Shown: in pieces, positions 14,957 through 19,894 of the stretch | Numbering within the stretch: position 1 is the first letter of the stretch | Layout: each line of letters starts with the position of its first letter | Program-made: the position numbers and the translations under genes | Source: an uncultured Eubacterium sp. | Lineage (GTDB): Bacteria; Bacillota; Clostridia; Lachnospirales; Lachnospiraceae | NCBI RefSeq assembly: GCF_934295145.1 | Contig: NZ_CAKRAS010000055.1 | Span: 1-19,894 of the forward strand | Length of the DNA stretch: 19,894 nucleotides | Direction of reading: 5' to 3' | Notes under the pieces: generated by a model | Database searches by the model: none | What the model saw: only the letters and a program-made list of their open reading frames with translations | What the model was told of the DNA's origin: nothing

Positions 14957-16036
14957 ATGGGAGATGCGATAGTATCATTAATTGATGTGGAAAAGAGATT
15001 TGGTTCAAATCTGGTTGTGAAAAAAATGAATATGGAAGTATATCCGGGGGAATTTTTGACAATGCTTGGTCCATCCGGATGTGGAAAGACCACGACACTT
15101 CGTATGATTGCAGGATTTGAAGATGCATCATCCGGAATTATTAAAGTACAGGGAGAACGTGTGGAAGACAAGGAGCCATTTGAGAGAGATGTCAATACGG
15201 TATTCCAGAATTACGCTCTGTTTCCGCACATGACAGTTTTTGACAATGTGGCATATGGACTGATGATCAAGAAAGTTCCAAAAGATGAGATAAAGCAGCG
15301 AGTTACGGAAATGATTGAACTGGTACAGCTGAAAGGATATGAAAAGAGAAAACCAGACGAACTTTCCGGCGGACAGAAACAGCGTGTAGCCATTGCAAGA
15401 GCACTTGTGAACAGACCGAAAGTCCTGCTTCTGGATGAACCGCTGGGAGCACTGGATCTGAAACTGAGAAAACAGATGCAGATAGAACTGAAACGTCTGC
15501 AGAAAAAGCTGGGTATCACATTTGTGTATGTTACCCATGACCAGGAAGAAGCACTTACTATGAGTGACAGAATTGCTGTAATGAATGGCGGTGTTCTGGA
15601 ACAGCTGGCTACTCCGATGGAAATTTATAACAAACCGAAGACAAAATTTGTAGCCGGATTTATCGGAGAAACTAATTTGTTCGACGGTGTAGTCCGGAAA
15701 AAAGAAGGAAAAATCCTGACAGTGGAGACTTCAGCCGGTATGATGCAGGTGGCTGAGGAAGAAGAGAGCTTTTCTGTGAATGAGGAAATCCATGTTTCCG
15801 TTCGTCCGGAATATGTGGAATATGCAAAGAAACCGGTAGAAGGATTTGAACTTAGCGGAACTGTCCGTGAATTTATCTATATGGGAACTGTCGTAAAGGC
15901 AATGATCACCATGAAAGATGAGAGTGAGATTAAATTCTCCAGGTTTGAGCAGGAAAGTGACCTGAAGGAAGGCGATGATATTTATATCTGCTGGAAACCG
16001 GAAAAAGCATATCCGATCAAAGTCTCACAGAAGTAG
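14957..16036 (+). CDS. PotA-type ABC importer ATP-binding protein
   Basis: A 359-residue ATPase of the spermidine/putrescine/iron/thiamine importer class. Walker A is GPSGCGKTT (38-46), the Q-loop is at Q84 (VFQNYALFPH), the ABC signature LSGGQKQRVAIARAL is at 136-150, Walker B is VLLLDEP (156-162), the D-loop follows and the switch histidine is H194 (YVTHDQEEAL). The C-terminal part (about 235-355) carries the TOBE-type domain of this class. It energises uptake through the two permeases encoded next. Start ATG 14957 is preceded by GAGGTG. It is the first gene of a tightly packed operon (12 bp to the next). The family also moves non-polyamine substrates such as opines and phosphonates, and local context argues against polyamines, so I give no pot symbol. 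Confidence 0.93.
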   Translation: MGDAIVSLIDVEKRFGSNLVVKKMNMEVYPGEFLTMLGPSGCGKTTTLRMIAGFEDASSGIIKVQGERVEDKEPFERDVNTVFQNYALFPHMTVFDNVAYGLMIKKVPKDEIKQRVTEMIELVQLKGYEKRKPDELSGGQKQRVAIARALVNRPKVLLLDEPLGALDLKLRKQMQIELKRLQKKLGITFVYVTHDQEEALTMSDRIAVMNGGVLEQLATPMEIYNKPKTKFVAGFIGETNLFDGVVRKKEGKILTVETSAGMMQVAEEEESFSVNEEIHVSVRPEYVEYAKKPVEGFELSGTVREFIYMGTVVKAMITMKDESEIKFSRFEQESDLKEGDDIYICWKPEKAYPIKVSQK

Positions 16037-16048
16037 GAGGATGGCAGA

Positions 16049-16957
16049 ATGAGTAAAAAAATAGATGATAACAGCGATTTGAAGGCCATCAACAAAAAGA
16101 GAGATGTGAAAAGAAATACATTACCGGCACTCGCTATGGCAGGACCGGTGTCTGTGTGGATGATCCTTTTTGTGACGATTCCGATGATATTTGTTGTATA
16201 TATCAGTTTTATGTCCAGAGGTGTATTTGGTGATGTTGTTTATCAGTTCTCCGGAGAAAGTTACAAGACAATGCTGGATGCCACGTATTTCAAGGTTATT
16301 TTGAAATCATTGAAGGTGGCAGTGTTTACGACAGCGTTATGTCTTCTGGTTGGCTATCCATTTGCCTATTTTATCGCACGGAAGCCCCGGGAAGTGGCAT
16401 CGAAACTGATCACATTGATCATGATTCCGTTCTGGACAAATTCACTGATGCGATTAAACAGCTGGTTATTGATATTTCAGACAAATGGTCCGGTAAATCA
16501 TATTTTGCAGGCAACGGGACTTGTGGATCATCCGATCACTTTCATTTATACAGATGGACTGGTTGTTCTTGGTATGATTACCAATATGCTGCCTTTTGCG
16601 GTACTGCCACTGTACAGTTCTATCGAAAAACTTGACAAATCATTGTTGGAGGCTTCGGCAGATCTGGGAGCAAGTCCGAGAACTACATTTTTGAAAGTGA
16701 CACTGCCGATGACATTCCCAGGTGTATTTTCTGCCATTATTCTGGTGTTTATTCCGACACTTGGTATTTATACCGTGTCAGATATGCTTGGCGGAGGAAA
16801 AGTCCTGTACATAGGTAACATTATCAAAAATCAGTTTGGAGCGATACGAAACTGGCCGTTAGGAGCGGCATTGTCGGTATTGCTGATCGTGATCACGGCA
16901 TTGCTGATCTTTATTTATACAAGATTTGCAAAAATCGAAGATATGGAGGTGGTATAA
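16049..16957 (+). CDS. PotB-type ABC importer permease
   Basis: A 302-residue inner-membrane permease with a basic N-terminus and about six helices (first near 29-52). The cytoplasmic EAA loop EASADLGASPRTTFLKVTLP (about 208-227) docks onto the ATPase. The segment SLMRLNSWLLIFQTNGPVN resembles the PotB/PotH family. It starts 12 bp after the ATPase gene behind GGAGG. Its stop codon abuts the ATG of the next permease (16955-16957/16958), indicating translational coupling. The pair with the next gene forms the translocation channel. Confidence 0.93.
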   Translation: MSKKIDDNSDLKAINKKRDVKRNTLPALAMAGPVSVWMILFVTIPMIFVVYISFMSRGVFGDVVYQFSGESYKTMLDATYFKVILKSLKVAVFTTALCLLVGYPFAYFIARKPREVASKLITLIMIPFWTNSLMRLNSWLLIFQTNGPVNHILQATGLVDHPITFIYTDGLVVLGMITNMLPFAVLPLYSSIEKLDKSLLEASADLGASPRTTFLKVTLPMTFPGVFSAIILVFIPTLGIYTVSDMLGGGKVLYIGNIIKNQFGAIRNWPLGAALSVLLIVITALLIFIYTRFAKIEDMEVV

Positions 16958-17788
16958 ATGGCATCATTATCCAGGGTGCAGCGAAAGAAACGGAGATTCG
17001 AGATTTTTGGAAACGTATATTCTTTTGTTATATATGCTATTTTGTATCTTCCGGTTGTAGTGATGATGATCTTTTCCTTTAATGACCAGCGGTATAATTA
17101 CTACTGGAATGGTTTTACAACCCAGTGGTATGGAAAACTACTGCATAACAGCGCATTGATCAACAGTCTGTGGTATTCATTGATCATCGCAGTATTGAGT
17201 ACGGTAATCTCTGTATTGATCGGAACAATTGGTGCGCTTGGCCTGAAACGATATGAATTTAAGATGAAAAAGCTGGTGAACAACATGCTTTATATTCCAA
17301 TCATTGTACCGGAAATTGTCATGGCAGTTGCACTGCTGATCATCTTTATGAATATAGGTATAAGTCTCGGCATGGGAACAATCCTGATCGGACACTGTAC
17401 ATTCTGTATTCCTTATGCAGTTGTAACAATCAAGGGACGTATCAGCGGAGACGGGGACAGTCTGGAAGAGGCATCCATGGATCTCGGTGCAAACCGTGTG
17501 CAGACATTTTTGAAGGTGACATTACCAAGTATTATGCCTGGTGTTATGAGTGCAGCATTTCTCTCATTCACATTGTCAATTGATGATGTCGTAATGAGTA
17601 ACATGCTGGCAGGTGCAAAACAGTCAACTCTTCCGGTTCTGATCCTTTCCATGAACAAGAGTGGTATTACACCTGATGTCAATGCATTGACAACAATTAT
17701 GATTCTGGTCATCGTTGTGGCGATGGTTTTGAATAATATGATTCAGAAACTCAGAAAAAGAAATGCTGAGAAGGAGGTAAAAGTATGA
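16958..17788 (+). CDS. PotC-type ABC importer permease
   Basis: A 276-residue permease with about six hydrophobic helices (first near 21-42). The EAA loop is EASMDLGANRVQTFLKVTLP (about 169-188), followed by FTLSIDDVVMSNML, a block characteristic of PotC/PotI proteins. GGAGG lies within the end of the preceding gene, and its start directly follows that gene's stop. Its own stop overlaps the next start by four bases (ATGA at 17785-17788). It is the second half of the channel and is specific to the same operon. Confidence 0.93.
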   Translation: MASLSRVQRKKRRFEIFGNVYSFVIYAILYLPVVVMMIFSFNDQRYNYYWNGFTTQWYGKLLHNSALINSLWYSLIIAVLSTVISVLIGTIGALGLKRYEFKMKKLVNNMLYIPIIVPEIVMAVALLIIFMNIGISLGMGTILIGHCTFCIPYAVVTIKGRISGDGDSLEEASMDLGANRVQTFLKVTLPSIMPGVMSAAFLSFTLSIDDVVMSNMLAGAKQSTLPVLILSMNKSGITPDVNALTTIMILVIVVAMVLNNMIQKLRKRNAEKEVKV

Positions 17789-18885
17789 AAAAGAAACTTA
17801 TTTCGGCCATTTTAGTGGCAGCACTGGCGATGGGGCTGACAGCCTGTGGCAGCAGTGGTACAACAGACAACAAGGGGACAGATGGTGGCAGTGCACCGAC
17901 AGAGTCTGCATCAGCAGGGGGAAGCGGAGATGAACTGAATATTTACATGTGGCAGCAGTACATTTCCGATGATCTGATCCAGACATTTGAAAAAGAAAAT
18001 AACTGCAAAGTAAATCTTTCCTACATGAGTGATAATGCAGATGCAATCACAAAATTAACTGCGGGAGGCGGACAGGAATATGACCTGATCATGACCTGTG
18101 ATGCTTATATGAAATCTCTGATCGCAGGAGATTATGTGGAAAAACTGGATATGAGCAAATTGTCCAATACGAAGAATCTGAATACATCTTACTGGCCGGA
18201 AGAGTCCAGAGATTATTGTATCCCATATCTGATGAACTATATTTATGTGGTATATAATTCTGAAACCTGCCCGATCGAGATCACAAGTTACAATGATCTG
18301 ATCAACCCGGCTCTGAAAGGACAGATTACAACGATTGATGGAGCAAGAAATCTGTTCCCGATCGCATTGATCGCACTTGGTTATGATCCGAACTCCACAA
18401 ACGAGAGTGAAATTGCAGAAGCTTATGAGTGGCTGCAGAAATTCAATGACAATGTTGTTGCTTACGGAAATGCAGAACAGAATCTTACAAACGGAACAGC
18501 ATCTGTAGCACTTACTTATGATGGTAATACTTCCTGGGCAATGGAAGAAATGGGCGATAATAATACACTGAAGATTGCTGATTTCAAAGATGATCCGGTA
18601 CAGCTCGGATTTGACCTTTATGTAATGCCGAAGGGAGCAAAACATACTGATCTGGCATATAAATTCCTTGACTACATCCTGGATGCAAATGTAATGGCAA
18701 AGAACCTGGACGAGTATCCATATTCCTGCCCGAATGATGCCGCAGTTGCAGCAGCTTCTGACAAATATAAAAATGACCCGGCAAGAGATTTCTCCTATAA
18801 AGAGAATGTATTTTTCCAGGAAGATGTCGGAGATGCATTAACTATTTACAATGATTATTATCAGAAATTAAAAGTTGGGGAATAA
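17785..18885 (+). CDS. PotD-family extracytoplasmic solute-binding lipoprotein, altered ligand pocket
   Basis: A 366-residue binding protein. It has a lipoprotein signal peptide with lipobox LTAC (lipid-bearing C21), a Gly/Ser/Thr-rich tether (22-48), then a bilobal domain starting LNIYMWQQYISDDLIQTFEK (51-70) and ending YNDYYQKLKVGE. Overall it aligns well with PotD. Compared by memory with E. coli PotD, however, several residues that hold polyamine amines are changed. The D168/E171 pair (DDARE) is G186/N189 here (DGARN), W229 is Y245, and the W255 position is Gly; D257 is retained as D277. This suggests a ligand other than spermidine or putrescine. With a FrlB-like enzyme 30 bp downstream, a fructosyl- or glycosyl-amine is my inference. 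Overlaps the permease by 4 bases. Confidence 0.92.
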   Translation: MKKKLISAILVAALAMGLTACGSSGTTDNKGTDGGSAPTESASAGGSGDELNIYMWQQYISDDLIQTFEKENNCKVNLSYMSDNADAITKLTAGGGQEYDLIMTCDAYMKSLIAGDYVEKLDMSKLSNTKNLNTSYWPEESRDYCIPYLMNYIYVVYNSETCPIEITSYNDLINPALKGQITTIDGARNLFPIALIALGYDPNSTNESEIAEAYEWLQKFNDNVVAYGNAEQNLTNGTASVALTYDGNTSWAMEEMGDNNTLKIADFKDDPVQLGFDLYVMPKGAKHTDLAYKFLDYILDANVMAKNLDEYPYSCPNDAAVAAASDKYKNDPARDFSYKENVFFQEDVGDALTIYNDYYQKLKVGE

Positions 18886-18915
18886 AGAGCGTTCCCAATA
18901 GGAGGACAGAATAAC

Positions 18916-19894
18916 ATGCTGAAATTTGATGAGCAGAAACAGATTGACAGTGTAAAAGGTGCACTTGCATTACGCGGAAAAATCGAAGAAATTGTAGACC
19001 AGATCTGTAAAGATGGATTTAAAAATATCTGCTGGCTTGGCATAGGAGGCACTTATGCCTCCTGCTTGCAGGCTGAAGTTCATATGAAAGAGAAATCAGG
19101 TCTTGACTTTTTCGTGGAGAATGCAGCAGAGTATCTGACAACTGGAAATAAGAAAGTAGGAGCAGGTACTATCGTTGTGATCTCATCTGTAACCGGAAGT
19201 ACCATTGAGATGGTGGAAGGTGTCAAAAAAGCTTCTGCAGCAGGAGCAAAGGTGCTTGGATTTATTGACGTGGAAACCACGGAACTGGCGCAGATGGTAG
19301 ATTATGAAATTGCATATCCGGGCAATGAACAGCTGAAATTTTTTATGGTTGCAGACCGTTTTATGTACAATGCAGGTGAATTCCCGGAATATGATCGTTA
19401 TTACAAAGAACTGGATGAAAATCTGGCTGTAGATCTGGTAGAAGTTGAGAAAGCAGCGGATGCATTTGGAGAGGCATTTGCAAAGAAACACTGCAATGAC
19501 AGTATCCATTATTTTGTAGGAGCAGGTAATCAGTATGGTTCCACATATTCTTATGCAATGTGTTACTGGGAAGAGCAGCACTGGATCCGTACAAAATCTA
19601 TTCACAGTGCAGAATTTTTCCATGGAATGCTGGAAATTGTAGACCGCGATACACCGGTTACTGTATTTGTAGGTGAGGATGCGCAGCGTTCTCTGAGTGA
19701 AAGAGTAGTAAAATTCCTGCCGCGTGTTTGCGCAAACTACACAGTAATTGATTCCAAAGACTATGAGCTGAAAGGAATCAGCGAGGAGTTCCGTGGAAAT
19801 CTCTCTCATCTGGTAACGCATGCTGTAACACAGCGTATTGATGCACATATGGAGCAGATCAATTGCCATCCAATGGAAATCAGAAGATATTATC
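18916..19894 (+). CDS. SIS-domain sugar isomerase/deglycase, FrlB/FraB-like (partial, C-terminus beyond window)
   Basis: Open for 326 codons to the window edge from ATG 18916, which has GGAGG 10 bases upstream. Two SIS domains are visible. The first has a phosphosugar-binding loop around IGGTYASCLQAEVHMK (43-58) and VISSVTGSTIEMVEGVKKA (88-106). The second covers about 195-300, with SAEFFHGMLEIVDRDTPVTV (231-250), a block very like the GEFRHGPLEIVEPG region of fructoselysine-6-phosphate deglycase FrlB. The ending HPMEIRRYY resembles the FrlB tail, so probably only 15-25 residues are missing. FrlB/FraB enzymes split phosphorylated Amadori compounds into glucose-6-phosphate and an amino acid. 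It follows the importer by 30 bp in the same operon. A general glucosamine-6-phosphate isomerase-like role is the alternative. The kinase expected in such pathways is not in this window. Confidence 0.87.
   Translation, partial: MLKFDEQKQIDSVKGALALRGKIEEIVDQICKDGFKNICWLGIGGTYASCLQAEVHMKEKSGLDFFVENAAEYLTTGNKKVGAGTIVVISSVTGSTIEMVEGVKKASAAGAKVLGFIDVETTELAQMVDYEIAYPGNEQLKFFMVADRFMYNAGEFPEYDRYYKELDENLAVDLVEVEKAADAFGEAFAKKHCNDSIHYFVGAGNQYGSTYSYAMCYWEEQHWIRTKSIHSAEFFHGMLEIVDRDTPVTVFVGEDAQRSLSERVVKFLPRVCANYTVIDSKDYELKGISEEFRGNLSHLVTHAVTQRIDAHMEQINCHPMEIRRYY

Noticed and set aside
14957..18885. Spermidine/putrescine importer as a firm assignment
   Set aside because: The family is right, but altered binding-protein residues and the deglycase-like neighbour argue for another substrate.
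18055..19869. Long minus-strand ORFs at 18055-18645 and 19183-19869
   Set aside because: Antisense shadows of the binding-protein and SIS genes, which are fully supported by motifs and ribosome sites; rich in His/Cys/Ile as expected for reverse reading.

Overview
The window looks like a chromosomal segment from an anaerobic gut Firmicute, most likely a Lachnospiraceae (Blautia/Ruminococcus/Dorea-like). This is inferred from moderate base composition, strong AAGGAGG-type ribosome binding sites, TTGACA/TATAAT-type promoters, and a carboxyltransferase-OadG-biotin carrier-OadB-OadA gene order that I associate with that group. I see no rRNA, tRNA, CRISPR array, insertion sequence or phage gene. 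Apart from the two genes cut by the window edges, no gene is obviously broken.

Region 1 (1-9240) reads as an L-tartrate (hydroxy-dicarboxylate) fermentation island. A LysR-type regulator (1-815, minus strand, cut by the window edge) is divergent from a SLC13/DASS permease (1084-2352). TtdA/TtdB-type L(+)-tartrate dehydratase subunits follow (2421-4073). A second transcription unit has its own promoter at 4286-4314. It encodes a divergent acyl-CoA-type carboxyltransferase, an OadG-like membrane subunit, a stand-alone biotin carrier, the OadB sodium-pump subunit and an OadA/5S-type carboxyltransferase (4364-9153), and ends in a perfect 42-nt palindromic terminator. The inferred pathway is uptake of tartrate, dehydration to oxaloacetate, then decarboxylation to pyruvate coupled to Na+ export. 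The presence of two different carboxyltransferases with one biotin carrier and one pump is the most unusual point.

Region 2 (9281-13033) has a strong promoter followed by an NSS-family Na+-dependent transporter, a GreA-type transcription cleavage factor and an unrecognised five-helix membrane protein with a Ser/Asp/Asn-rich linker. It ends at a bidirectional terminator shared with the convergent regulators.

Region 3 (13034-19894) has two overlapping GntR/UTRA regulators on the minus strand. They are divergent from a PotABCD-type ABC importer that is followed by a SIS-domain protein resembling FrlB/FraB deglycases (cut by the window end). The importer's binding protein appears to lack several polyamine-binding residues. 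The likely role is therefore uptake and breakdown of a sugar-amine (Amadori-type) compound rather than polyamine import. Repeated TGGT/ACCA elements and a terminator-like hairpin in the leader suggest layered control.
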